Positions 8,888-19,586 of a stretch of 64,000 nt of DNA are shown in pieces (position 1 is the stretch's first letter; every line of letters begins with the position of its first letter). The translations under genes were made by a program, and so were the position numbers. The DNA is taken from assembly GCF_001008165.2 (NCBI RefSeq), contig NZ_CP011452.2, forward strand, positions 2,108,001 to 2,172,000, in the 5' to 3' direction. The notes under the pieces were generated by a model. The model had not been told where the DNA came from, ran no database searches, and saw only the letters and a program-made list of their open reading frames with translations. The stretch is from Croceibacterium atlanticum. Lineage in GTDB: Bacteria; Pseudomonadota; Alphaproteobacteria; Sphingomonadales; Sphingomonadaceae.

Positions 8888-8914
8888 ACGGCCGCTCCGC
8901 AACGGGGCGGCCGT
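8888..8914 (+). terminator. hairpin after urcA-2
   Basis: Twelve-bp stem (8888-8899 with 8903-8914, one T-G pair) with a CAA loop, then TTCCCGTTTG. Outer arms ACGGCCGC/GCGGCCGT are the same as in the hairpin after urcA-1. Confidence 0.6.
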
Positions 8915-8932
8915 TCCCGTTTGCAGCATTGA

Positions 8933-11560
<2,628 letters not shown>

Positions 11561-11605
11561 CAGGGCCGCACCGGCGCTTTCGCCGGGAACGCTTCAGCAT
11601 GAACG

Positions 11606-11634
11606 AAACGGGCAGCCATTGCCGCCCGTTTCTG
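11606..11634. terminator. bidirectional terminator between gyrB and lipoprotein gene
   Basis: AAACGGGC (11606-11613) pairs with GCCCGTTT (11624-11631), with an extra GC/GC pair inside. A-rich on the left and T-rich on the right, so it can end transcription of both convergent genes. Confidence 0.65.
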
Positions 11635-11644
11635 TTCTCAACCA

Positions 11645-12154
11645 TCAGTCGCGCTTGTCCGGCACGCTATTGGTCGAAGCATCCGGCGCCACCGACTGCA
11701 CGCCCTGCCCTTCGCGGCGATACATGCCGGTGACGGTGATTTCATCCGGCGAACTATCCGCTTCCGGCAGGCGATAGACAGCGCCATCGGCCACGGTGAA
11801 ATAGCCGGCACGGCCGCCGAAATCCTCGATCATGATCCGGCGATTATCGTCCATGCGCGTATAGGTGCCACTGCTGGTCCTGCCGTCGCCAGCCGTATAT
11901 TCATAGCTGTCGTCTTCAGCGTTCAGCGTCAGCCGTTCGATCGATCCGTTTTCACTCGGCTTGGTATAAGTGCCAGAATAATCGACGCTATCCAGTGCAT
12001 CGGCCGGGGGTGACGCCATCGGTTCAGGCTTCGCTGCCTCCAGCGCTGCTGTTTCCATCGGGGCCGGTTCCACCTCATCCGCGGGCGTGGCTTCGCCGCA
12101 AGCCGCAAGCAACGCCATCGGGGCGGTGACAGTCAGGGCGATCAGGCTACGCAT
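11645..12154 (-). CDS. lipoprotein of unknown function (paralogue 1)
   Basis: 169 residues. Signal peptide with lipobox LLAAC, acylated Cys at residue 19, followed by an Ala/Pro/Glu-rich linker to about residue 55. The folded part has DSVDYSGTYT, LTLNAEDDSYEYTAGDGR, DDNRRIMIEDFGGRAGYFTVADGAVYRLP. This part closely parallels the neighbour at 12339-12827, so the two arose by tandem duplication. It resembles a short beta-barrel lipid- or metal-binding fold, but I cannot name a family. Confidence 0.8.
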   Translation of the reverse strand: MRSLIALTVTAPMALLAACGEATPADEVEPAPMETAALEAAKPEPMASPPADALDSVDYSGTYTKPSENGSIERLTLNAEDDSYEYTAGDGRTSSGTYTRMDDNRRIMIEDFGGRAGYFTVADGAVYRLPEADSSPDEITVTGMYRREGQGVQSVAPDASTNSVPDKRD

Positions 12155-12288
12155 CTCAGTCTCCTCCTGTTTACCTCAGCAGGAACGGGGCGTTGCAGTA
12201 GCGTTTCCCATTTGGTTCTGAAATGCGGCGAACCGTGCCGCAGCTTCCGACCAGCAGTGGCGAGGGGCCGGAAGGCTGTGTGACGCGG

Positions 12289-12318
12289 AAAAGCGGGCGG
12301 ACGGATCCGCCCGCTTTT
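12289..12318 (-). terminator. rho-independent terminator after lipoprotein paralogue 2
   Basis: Thirteen-bp perfect stem (12289-12301 with 12306-12318) with a four-base loop. Read on the minus strand it follows the stop at 12339 and ends in a T-run. Confidence 0.75.
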
Positions 12319-12338
12319 CATTCCGGATCCGGTAAAAT

Positions 12339-12827
12339 TCAGGCGGGCTTGTCAGCCGCCATTTCGGAAGAGGCATCGGCGGCTTCGATGGCGCCATCGT
12401 CTTCCGCGAGGCTGTACATGTTGGAATACATGATCTCATCCACGCTGGTTTCGGCGTCGGGAAGGTAATAGATTGCCCCTTCGGCGACTGCGAAATAGCC
12501 CGGCTCGCCATCGAAATCCTCGACCATGATGCGGTTGCCGTCGACCTTGGTGAAGCTGCCTTCCGTCTCTTTGCCATTGGCGGCGATATAGGTGTAGCTG
12601 GAACCTTCGGCATCGAGGGTGAGGCTGGCCTTGGAACCGTTGATCCGGGTCAGCGTGTAAGTGCCGGCATAATCCAACGTTTCAAGCGAATCGGCGGGGA
12701 CGGGGGGCATTGCCGGCTCTTCAGGCGCAGCGGCCACTTCTTCCGGCGCCGGCTCGGGCGCGCTTTCACCGCAGGCGGCCAGCAGGGCCAGCGGCGCAAC
12801 TGCCGTGATGGCCAGGGGGAATCTCAT
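12339..12827 (-). CDS. lipoprotein of unknown function (paralogue 2)
   Basis: 162 residues from the ATG with AAAGGAGA in front; an open frame running further to 13085 is non-coding in style. Lipobox LLAAC puts the acyl-cysteine at residue 19, the same place as in paralogue 1. The Pro/Glu/Ala linker is followed by LDYAGTYT, LTLDAEGSSYTYIAANGK, GNRIMVEDFDGEPGYFAVAEGAIYYLP and DEIMYSNMY, each matching the other copy. Since each gene has its own ribosome site and this one its own terminator, they may be expressed separately. Confidence 0.82.
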   Translation of the reverse strand: MRFPLAITAVAPLALLAACGESAPEPAPEEVAAAPEEPAMPPVPADSLETLDYAGTYTLTRINGSKASLTLDAEGSSYTYIAANGKETEGSFTKVDGNRIMVEDFDGEPGYFAVAEGAIYYLPDAETSVDEIMYSNMYSLAEDDGAIEAADASSEMAADKPA

Positions 12828-13127
12828 CAGTGTCTCCTTTTGATTATTGGACCCGGAGGCACTCTGTGTAAGACGTGAATTGCGCATCGCACAATAGGGT
12901 TCTGGCGCATCGCACAATCCATGAAGCGAGCAGAGCAGCCGCTTGTGGCAGGGCAAATTTGGTCCCGCACCCGCCACCGGCAAGAATCCTGCGGAGGCTC
13001 CGGCCGGAGGGTAAGATACCACCCTCTCCAAGACTTCACCTTGCGCATCGCCGCAATGAAAATTGCGCGGAAATATTTGGGCCATGCTGCCGAAATTCTT
13101 GCGAGCCGAGCCTAGCTTCGGGATAAA
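12828..13127. promoter_or_regulatory. 300-base intergenic region with repeated GCGCATCGCACAAT motif
   Basis: GCGCATCGCACAAT occurs at 12882-12895 and 12905-12918, a direct repeat with a 23-bp period (about two helical turns). A variant with one extra base (GCGCATCGCCGCAAT) starts at 13043. The first copy sits in a near-palindrome ATTGCGC-ATC-GCACAAT (12879-12895, one mismatched pair). The repeats lie 55-91 bases upstream of the lipoprotein gene. An operator is inferred; no gene is seen here. Confidence 0.45.
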
Positions 13128-14729
13128 TTACATCCGGAATACGCCAAAACGCGGAGATGCGGGAATCGGCGCCTCCAGACAGGCGGCGAGCGAAAGGCCC
13201 AGCACATCGCGTGTCTGCACCGGGTCGATCACCCCGTCATCCCACAGCCGCGCCGTGGCGTAATAGGGATTGCCTTCGCTTTCATATTTCTGGCGGATCG
13301 GCGCCTTGAATGCCTCTTCCTCTTCCCGCGACCATTTATCCGCATCGCGGTTGACCGTTGCCAGCACGCTGGCGGCCTGTTCACCGCCCATCACGCTGAT
13401 GCGCGCATTCGGCCAGGTGAACAGGAAGCGCGGGGAATAGGCGCGGCCGCACATGCCGTAATTGCCCGCGCCAAAACTGCCGCCGATCACCACGGTGATC
13501 TTGGGCACCTGTGCCGTCGCCACCGCGGTAACGAGCTTGGCCCCGTGCTTGGCGATGCCTTCCGCCTCATATTTCCCGCCGACCATGAAGCCGGAGATAT
13601 TCTGCAGGAACAACAGCGGGATGCCCCGTTGGCAGGCCAGTTCGATGAAATGGGCGCCCTTCACCGCGCTTTCGGAAAACAGCACGCCATTATTGGCCAG
13701 GATCGCCACCGGCATACCCCAGACATGGGCAAATCCGCAGACCAGCGTGCTGCCGTAATGCGCCTTGAATTCATGGAATTCGCTGCCATCCACGATCCGC
13801 GCGATCACTTCATGCACGTCATAGGGTGCGCGCACATCCTGCGGGATCAGCGAATAGATATCCTCGGCCGCGAATTTCGGCGGGCGCGGTTCGCGCTGTT
13901 CCGTAATCGCCCCTTCGCCTGTGCCGAGATGGCTGACGATATCGCGCAGAATGGTCAGCGCATGTTCGTCATTCTCTGCCAGGTGATCGACCACGCCGGA
14001 TTTCTTCGCATGCAGATCGCCCCCGCCAAGATCCTCGGCGCTGATCTCCTCCCCCGTGGCGGCTTTTACCAGAGGCGGCCCGGCAAGGAAGATCGTCCCC
14101 TGTTCGCGCACGATCACGCTTTCATCGCTCATCGCCGGGACATAGGCGCCGCCCGCCGTGCAACTGCCCATGACGCAGGCAATCTGCGGGATCTGCAGCG
14201 CGGACATATTGGCCTGGTTGTAGAAGATGCGCCCGAAATGATCCCTGTCGGGGAAGACTTCGGCCTGATGCGGCAAGTTGGCGCCGCCGCTATCGACCAG
14301 ATAGAGGCAGGGCAGGCGGTTTTCCTGCGCGATCTCCTGCGCGCGCAGGTGCTTCTTCACCGTCATCGGGTAATAGGTGCCGCCCTTCACCGTGGCATCA
14401 TTGGCCAGCACCATGCATTGCCGGCCGGACACGCGGCCCACACCCGCGATCAGGCCTGCACCGGGCACTTCGTCGGAATAGAGGCCATTGGCGGCCAGTT
14501 GCCCGATTTCGAGAAAGGGCGAACCCGGATCGAGCAGCCTTTCCACCCGTTCGCGCGGGAGCAGCTTGCCGCGCGACACATGCCGTTCCCGGCTCCGTTC
14601 CGATCCGCCCAATGCGGCCCGGGCAATTTTGTCGCGCAGTTCCGCCGCCAGGCCGCGATTATGTTCGGCCCGTGCCCTTGCCTCCGGACTGTCGAGGTCG
14701 ATCTTGCTGGTCAATACGGGTGCGCTCAC
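13128..14729 (-). CDS. liuB: methylcrotonyl-CoA carboxylase, carboxyltransferase (beta) subunit
   Basis: 533 residues, normal for MCC-beta. Carries the family segments [32 protein letters not shown], the [16 protein letters not shown] oxyanion region and the second-half [16 protein letters not shown]. Transfers carboxyl from biotin to 3-methylcrotonyl-CoA in leucine breakdown. The biotin-carrying alpha subunit (liuD) is not in the window. Isovaleryl-CoA dehydrogenase, the previous pathway step, is 1.2 kb away on the same strand with an esterase gene between. Propionyl-CoA carboxylase beta is the alternative but fits less well. Confidence 0.92.
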   Translation of the reverse strand: MSAPVLTSKIDLDSPEARARAEHNRGLAAELRDKIARAALGGSERSRERHVSRGKLLPRERVERLLDPGSPFLEIGQLAANGLYSDEVPGAGLIAGVGRVSGRQCMVLANDATVKGGTYYPMTVKKHLRAQEIAQENRLPCLYLVDSGGANLPHQAEVFPDRDHFGRIFYNQANMSALQIPQIACVMGSCTAGGAYVPAMSDESVIVREQGTIFLAGPPLVKAATGEEISAEDLGGGDLHAKKSGVVDHLAENDEHALTILRDIVSHLGTGEGAITEQREPRPPKFAAEDIYSLIPQDVRAPYDVHEVIARIVDGSEFHEFKAHYGSTLVCGFAHVWGMPVAILANNGVLFSESAVKGAHFIELACQRGIPLLFLQNISGFMVGGKYEAEGIAKHGAKLVTAVATAQVPKITVVIGGSFGAGNYGMCGRAYSPRFLFTWPNARISVMGGEQAASVLATVNRDADKWSREEEEAFKAPIRQKYESEGNPYYATARLWDDGVIDPVQTRDVLGLSLAACLEAPIPASPRFGVFRM

Positions 14730-14802
14730 GCGGCTAGCCTCTCCAAAAACTCGTTTCGGAAGAGACTAGCCGCGCGTGAACGCAAGGCCAAGCCGTTGGG
14801 GA

Positions 14803-15843
14803 TTACTCCCCCATATCGAGATGTTCGGCGAAGAAGGGCAGCACCACGGAATTGAAGCGCGGGCCGATCTTGTTGACGTGATCGCCTTCATAAGTTTCGA
14901 AAATATGGTCCACGCCGAACTTCTCCAGCTCTTCATGGATCATCGTATCGTCGGCGATCAGGCCATCCGCCGTGCCGACATCGGACCCGATGGCATCGAA
15001 GCTCTTGAGCGCGGAAAGATGGCTGGCAACCATGGCCAGCGGCGAGTTATTGGCCCATTTGGCGATCACCAGCTGGTCCACCTCGCCTTCTTCCGTGATC
15101 GGGAAATCGACATAGTAGGGCGGGTTGTTCGGGTTTGGCGCCCAGGCGGTGGCCGATGCCAGGCCGGCGCGCATACCGAAGCCGGCATTGTCCACATTCT
15201 CATAGGGAACGGCGGCCATGGCCTTGGCCGATTCCACCGTTTCGCTGCGCGGCGATACGCAGCAGGCGCTCTGCGCCCAGATGCTGTCGAACTTTTCCGG
15301 ATGAGTCATGGCGATCACCCAGGTTCCGTATCCGCCCATGGAATGACCGGCCAGGCCGCGCCCTTCGCGCGTGGCGATGGTGCGATAATTGGCATCGATA
15401 TAATCGACCAGGTCCGTCGCCACCCAGTCGCGGAAATTGCCGACCGTGACGGAATTGGAATACATCGATCCGCCCATCTTCGTCAGCGTATCGGGCACGA
15501 CGACGATGAATTCGCGCCCCGCAGCAGCATTGTCCGCCACGGCGGTGGGCACATTCATGAAGTTGTAGAAATTGTGCCCGTCAATGGCGAAGCCGTGGAG
15601 GTAATAGACCACGGGATAGCGGCGGTCCGGGTCTTCCCCATAGGACGGCGGCAGCACCACCATGGCTTCCCGCGTCGTGGCGTTCCCTTCCAGATTGCCT
15701 TCGAGCGAAGGTCCGGGAACCATCGGCCGTTCCACCTTGATGCCTGCGGGCACTGCCGCTTCGGGTGCGGTGATATTCTGCGCGGCAAGCGGGGTGGCGG
15801 CCAGCGCCAGCAGCGCGGCACCGGCAAATGCGGTGATCTTCAT
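14803..15843 (-). CDS. exported esterase, alpha/beta hydrolase (esterase D-like)
   Basis: 346 residues from an ATG preceded by GGGAGA; signal peptide MKITAFAGAALLALAATPLAAQ. Nucleophile elbow GHSMGGYG near residue 190, oxyanion segment YYLHGFAIDGHN near residue 85 and a final histidine in YEGDHVNKIG give the Ser-Asp-His arrangement of the putative esterase (S-formylglutathione hydrolase/antigen 85-like) family. An adjacent Cys pair (SACCVSP) may form a disulphide. Periplasmic; substrate unknown. It interrupts the liuA-liuB order on the same strand. Confidence 0.88.
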   Translation of the reverse strand: MKITAFAGAALLALAATPLAAQNITAPEAAVPAGIKVERPMVPGPSLEGNLEGNATTREAMVVLPPSYGEDPDRRYPVVYYLHGFAIDGHNFYNFMNVPTAVADNAAAGREFIVVVPDTLTKMGGSMYSNSVTVGNFRDWVATDLVDYIDANYRTIATREGRGLAGHSMGGYGTWVIAMTHPEKFDSIWAQSACCVSPRSETVESAKAMAAVPYENVDNAGFGMRAGLASATAWAPNPNNPPYYVDFPITEEGEVDQLVIAKWANNSPLAMVASHLSALKSFDAIGSDVGTADGLIADDTMIHEELEKFGVDHIFETYEGDHVNKIGPRFNSVVLPFFAEHLDMGE

Positions 15844-15977
15844 GATGTCTCCCTCTCCCTTGGGTCCGGTTTTCAAGCGCCCGGCTGCAACAGCCGATCA
15901 TTGGCTGCAAGAACTATTCTGTCGCTAATTGTCGTCCCTGCGAAGCGCAAGCGGCGTCCGGGTTTCCCCGCACGGCC

Positions 15978-17138
15978 TCAGGCGCCGAGCAGTTCCCGGC
16001 CGATCAGCATTCGCCGGATCTCGTTAGTGCCCGCGCCGATATCCAGCAGCTTGGCATCGCGCAGATAGCGTTCCACCGGCCAGTCCGTGGTGTAGCCCGC
16101 ACCGCCCAGCGCCTGCACCGCCTCCCCCGCGACGCGGAAGGCATTTTCGCTCGACAACAGGATCACGCCGGCAGCATCGAACCGGGTTGTCTGCCCCGCC
16201 GTGCAGGCGCGGGCGACGGCATAAGTATAAGCGCGCGCCGATTGCAGCGCGACATACATATCCGCCACCTTGGCCTGCATCAGCTGGAAGGATCCGATCG
16301 GCTTCCCGAACTGTTCCCGCTCGCGCAGATAGGGGATCACGCAATCCAGACATGCCTGCATGATGCCCAATTGGACCCCGGCCAGCACGGCACGTTCATA
16401 ATCCAGCCCGCTCATCAGCACTTTCACGCCCTGGCCGACTTCGCCCAGCACATTGGCATCGGGGACGAAGCAATCATCGAACACCAATTCGCTGGTGGGC
16501 GATCCGCGCATTCCCATTTTCCCGATCTTCTGCGCGGGCTTGAAGCCGTCGAAACCCTTTTCAACGAGGAAAGCGGTGATGCCTTTCGACTCGGCCGATG
16601 GATCGGTCTTGGCATAGACCACCAGCACTTGCGCCTGGTGGCCATTGGTGATCCAGAATTTCGTGCCGTTCAGCTTCCACCCGCCATCGACCCGGTCAGC
16701 GCGCAGTTTCATCGATACGACATCCGAACCGGCGCCCGGCTCGCTCATCGCCAAAGCGCCGACATGCTCTCCTGAAATCAGGCCGGGCAGGTGCTTCGCC
16801 TTCTGGTCCGCGCTGCCCCAGCGGGCAATCTGGTTGATGCAGAGATTGGAATGCGCGCCATAGGACAGGCCGACCGAGGCGCTGGCGCGGCTGACTTCCT
16901 CGATCGCGATGACATGTTCGGCATAACCGAGGCCAAGCCCGCCATCCGCTTCCGCCACGGTGATGCCATGCAGGCCCAGTTCACCCATTTGCGGCCACAG
17001 ATCCTGCGGGAAATATTCTTCCCGATCCACCTTTTCGGCCAGCGGTGCAATCTGCTCGTCAGCAAAACGGGCCACGCTTTCGCGGATCATTTCCGCTTCT
17101 TCGCCAAGGCCGAAATCGAATTCGGGTGTCGCTTTCAT
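15978..17138 (-). CDS. liuA: isovaleryl-CoA dehydrogenase
   Basis: 386 residues. Acyl-CoA dehydrogenase fold: FAD-binding LAMSEPGAGSDVVSMKLRA, WITNGHQAQV, and the C-terminal ALGGAGYTTDWPVERYLRDAKLLDIGAGTNEIRRMLIGREL. The catalytic glutamate lies in GLDYERAVLAG, the position typical of isovaleryl-CoA dehydrogenases rather than of most other family members. Oxidises isovaleryl-CoA to 3-methylcrotonyl-CoA, the substrate made for MCC. It probably heads a liuA-esterase-liuB unit (gaps 134 and 73 bases). Confidence 0.93.
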   Translation of the reverse strand: MKATPEFDFGLGEEAEMIRESVARFADEQIAPLAEKVDREEYFPQDLWPQMGELGLHGITVAEADGGLGLGYAEHVIAIEEVSRASASVGLSYGAHSNLCINQIARWGSADQKAKHLPGLISGEHVGALAMSEPGAGSDVVSMKLRADRVDGGWKLNGTKFWITNGHQAQVLVVYAKTDPSAESKGITAFLVEKGFDGFKPAQKIGKMGMRGSPTSELVFDDCFVPDANVLGEVGQGVKVLMSGLDYERAVLAGVQLGIMQACLDCVIPYLREREQFGKPIGSFQLMQAKVADMYVALQSARAYTYAVARACTAGQTTRFDAAGVILLSSENAFRVAGEAVQALGGAGYTTDWPVERYLRDAKLLDIGAGTNEIRRMLIGRELLGA

Positions 17139-17284
17139 GGTTTCTTTCCTCTTCCGCCATTGCGCATAGCAAGCGCGGGCCTCACCGCAAACTGGTTACA
17201 TCAGAAACAAGGTGCCATTTCCGAGGATAAAATTCACTTGGAAGTGTGCCGCGATAAGCTACGTATTCAGCAAGAAGGATCGCT

Positions 17285-18802
17285 TTGAGTACCCAACCTA
17301 ACATGATGTGGCCCGCAGGATTGCCGCCTGCGCCTGACTTTTCAGGCGAGGAAGCGCGTATGCGCATTCTGCGTTCCTACAATCTCGACGATCTGGTGGA
17401 CGATCCGGAGCTGACGGCCCTCGCCAATCTGGCAGGCAAATTATGCGCCACGCCGATCGCGCTGGTCAGCCTGGTGGATAGCGAATCGCAGCATTTCCTC
17501 GCGCGGGACGGGCTGGAATCGCGCACCACGCCCCGCAATGCATCTTTCTGCGCCCATGCCATGCAATTCGGCGAAGTGATGGAAGTGCGCGATGCAACAG
17601 CGGATGATCGCTTTGCCGGCAACGCCCTGGTCACCGGGGAGCCGCATATCCGGTTCTATGCCGGGCAGCCGCTGATTTCGCAGGAAGGTGCCCCGCTGGG
17701 CGCGCTATGCGTGATCGACACTGTTCCGCGCCCCGAAGGGCTCAACGATTTCCAGCGTGAAGGGCTGGCCGTGCTGGGGCAGGCAGTGATGCGCCGCCTG
17801 CGCGCCCGCCGCGCCCTGCTGGAAAGCCGCCGGGAGGCGAAGAAGAACGAACGGCAATTGCGCGCCCTTGCCGATTCCCTGCCCGATATCGCATGGTCGG
17901 CGAACAGCGATGGCAAGGTCGATTATTTCAACCGCCGCTGGCACGAATTTACCGGAATCGCGGCGGATCGTTCACGCGAGGAACGGCGCGATGTGATCCA
18001 CCCGGACGATTTCGCGGAATCCCATGCGCTGTGGCTGGAAGCCGTGGCCAAGGGTTCCTCTTTCGAAAAGGAATATCGCCTGCGCCGCGCCGATGGCGAA
18101 TGGCGCTGGATGCTGGTTCGCGCCGAACCCGTCCCCGGCGAAGATGGCAGGCCGCAGCGCTGGTTCGGCACGATGACCGACATCGACGATGCGCATAAAT
18201 TGTCGGAATCGCGCGAATTGCTGGCCCGCGAATTGTCGCACCGGATCAAGAATATCTTCGCCGTCATTTCCGGGCTGATCACCTTGCTTTCGCGCAAGCG
18301 CCCCGAACATCGCGAATTCGGGGAGGAATTGTCTTCCACCATCCGCGCCCTTGGCCGCGCGCATGATTATGTACGCCCCGCCGGCGGCGATCGGCGCGAC
18401 AGCCTTCATGGAATGCTGGGCGATCTGTTCGGCCCCTACAAATCGGCCGACGGGCAACGCGTGCGGGTGAAGGGGGACGATTCGCCCGTGGCCGCCCGCT
18501 CTGCCACGCCGCTGGCGCTGGTGTTCCACGAACTGGCCACCAATTCCGCCAAATATGGCGCGCTTTCCACCGATGATGGCCATGTCGACCTTTCGATTGA
18601 AAGCCAGGACGACAAATTGCTGCTGCGCTGGGAAGAAAAGGGCGGCCCGCCCCCGCAGGGCGAACCCAGCGGAGAAGGCTTCGGTTCGCGGCTTGTGGAA
18701 ATGAGCGTGACCGGCCAGCTGGGCGGTTCCTGGAAACGCAGTTTCGAACCGCAGGGGCTGGTTGTGGAACTGGCACTTTCCAAGGGCGCCGTGGCCCCCT
18801 AA
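17285..18802 (+). CDS. GAF-PAS sensor histidine kinase, HWE family
   Basis: 505 residues, TTG start with AAGGA five bases before it. GAF domain at about 35-175 (ending in ALCVIDTVPRP), PAS/PAC at 190-310 (YFNRRWHEFTGI, RWFGTMTDIDDAH), then kinase. The phospho-acceptor is H319 in ELSHRIKN; the HELATNSAKYGALS box is the HWE/HisKA_2 signature. No membrane segment, so a cytosolic sensor. The PAS core lacks the LOV flavin cysteine motif (NCRFLQ). Ten bases separate its stop from the osmoprotectant transporter gene. No cognate response regulator is nearby. Confidence 0.93.
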   Translation: MSTQPNMMWPAGLPPAPDFSGEEARMRILRSYNLDDLVDDPELTALANLAGKLCATPIALVSLVDSESQHFLARDGLESRTTPRNASFCAHAMQFGEVMEVRDATADDRFAGNALVTGEPHIRFYAGQPLISQEGAPLGALCVIDTVPRPEGLNDFQREGLAVLGQAVMRRLRARRALLESRREAKKNERQLRALADSLPDIAWSANSDGKVDYFNRRWHEFTGIAADRSREERRDVIHPDDFAESHALWLEAVAKGSSFEKEYRLRRADGEWRWMLVRAEPVPGEDGRPQRWFGTMTDIDDAHKLSESRELLARELSHRIKNIFAVISGLITLLSRKRPEHREFGEELSSTIRALGRAHDYVRPAGGDRRDSLHGMLGDLFGPYKSADGQRVRVKGDDSPVAARSATPLALVFHELATNSAKYGALSTDDGHVDLSIESQDDKLLLRWEEKGGPPPQGEPSGEGFGSRLVEMSVTGQLGGSWKRSFEPQGLVVELALSKGAVAP

Positions 18803-18812
18803 CCTCGCCCGC

Positions 18813-19586
18813 ATGGATGCTGGCGGCCCCTTCCTGCGCTTCGAGCAGGTGCGCAAGAGCTATGGCTCAACCCGCGCGGTGGATGGCGTGTCGCTGGATG
18901 TGGCAGCGCGCAGTTTCGTGGCGCTGGTCGGCGCATCCGGATCCGGCAAATCCACCCTTCTGAAGACGGTCAACCGCCTGACGGAGCCGGATTCCGGGCA
19001 GATCCTGCTGGAAGGATCGGATGTGGCGAGCGTCCGCCCGGCCGAATTGCGGCGGAGGATCGGCTATGTCTTTCAGGGGATCGGCCTGTTCCCGCATATG
19101 AGCGTGGCGGAAAATATCGGCATATCCCCGCGCATTCGCGGCGAACGGGCACGGCCAGCCCGGATCGCGCAATTGCTGCGACTGGTCGATCTGGAACAGA
19201 ATCTGGCCACCCGCATGCCCGATGCATTGTCCGGCGGGCAAAGACAGCGTGTGGGCGTGGCCCGCGCACTCGCCGCCGATCCGCATCTCCTGCTGATGGA
19301 CGAACCCTTCGGCGCGCTGGACCCGGTCACGCGCGATGCGCTGGGCAGACGGGTGCGGGATTTGCACGAAGAACTGGGCCTGACCACGATCATGGTTACG
19401 CATGACATGGCAGAGGCCCTGCTGCTGGCAGACCGGGTGCTGGTGATGGATGAAGGGCGCATCGTGGCCGATTGCACGCCCCGGCAATTGCTGACGGGGG
19501 AAGGCGGGGAGGTGGCGCAGGCACTGGTGGCCGTTCCGCGCGGCCAGGCCGAGGCGCTGGGCGCGCTTGTGACCAATCCATCGTGA
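18813..19586 (+). CDS. osmoprotectant (glycine betaine/choline) ABC transporter ATP-binding protein
   Basis: 257 residues from the ATG 10 bases after the kinase stop. Walker A GASGSGKST, Q-loop YVFQGIGLFPHMSV, signature LSGGQRQRVGVARALA, Walker B LLLMDEPFGALDP and the H-loop THDMAEAL are intact. The FQGIGLFPHMSVAENI segment is typical of the OpuCA/OsmV/ProV group. The C-terminal CBS domains of OpuCA are absent. It overlaps the permease gene by four bases (GTGA), so the two are translated together. Confidence 0.9.
   Translation: MDAGGPFLRFEQVRKSYGSTRAVDGVSLDVAARSFVALVGASGSGKSTLLKTVNRLTEPDSGQILLEGSDVASVRPAELRRRIGYVFQGIGLFPHMSVAENIGISPRIRGERARPARIAQLLRLVDLEQNLATRMPDALSGGQRQRVGVARALAADPHLLLMDEPFGALDPVTRDALGRRVRDLHEELGLTTIMVTHDMAEALLLADRVLVMDEGRIVADCTPRQLLTGEGGEVAQALVAVPRGQAEALGALVTNPS

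Noticed and set aside
12339-13085. Long start for lipoprotein paralogue 2
   Set aside because: The extra 86 residues precede a perfect lipoprotein signal peptide and lie across the repeat-bearing intergenic region.
17285-18802. LOV photoreceptor kinase
   Set aside because: The PAS domain lacks the conserved NCRFLQ flavin cysteine motif, so light sensing through LOV is not supported.
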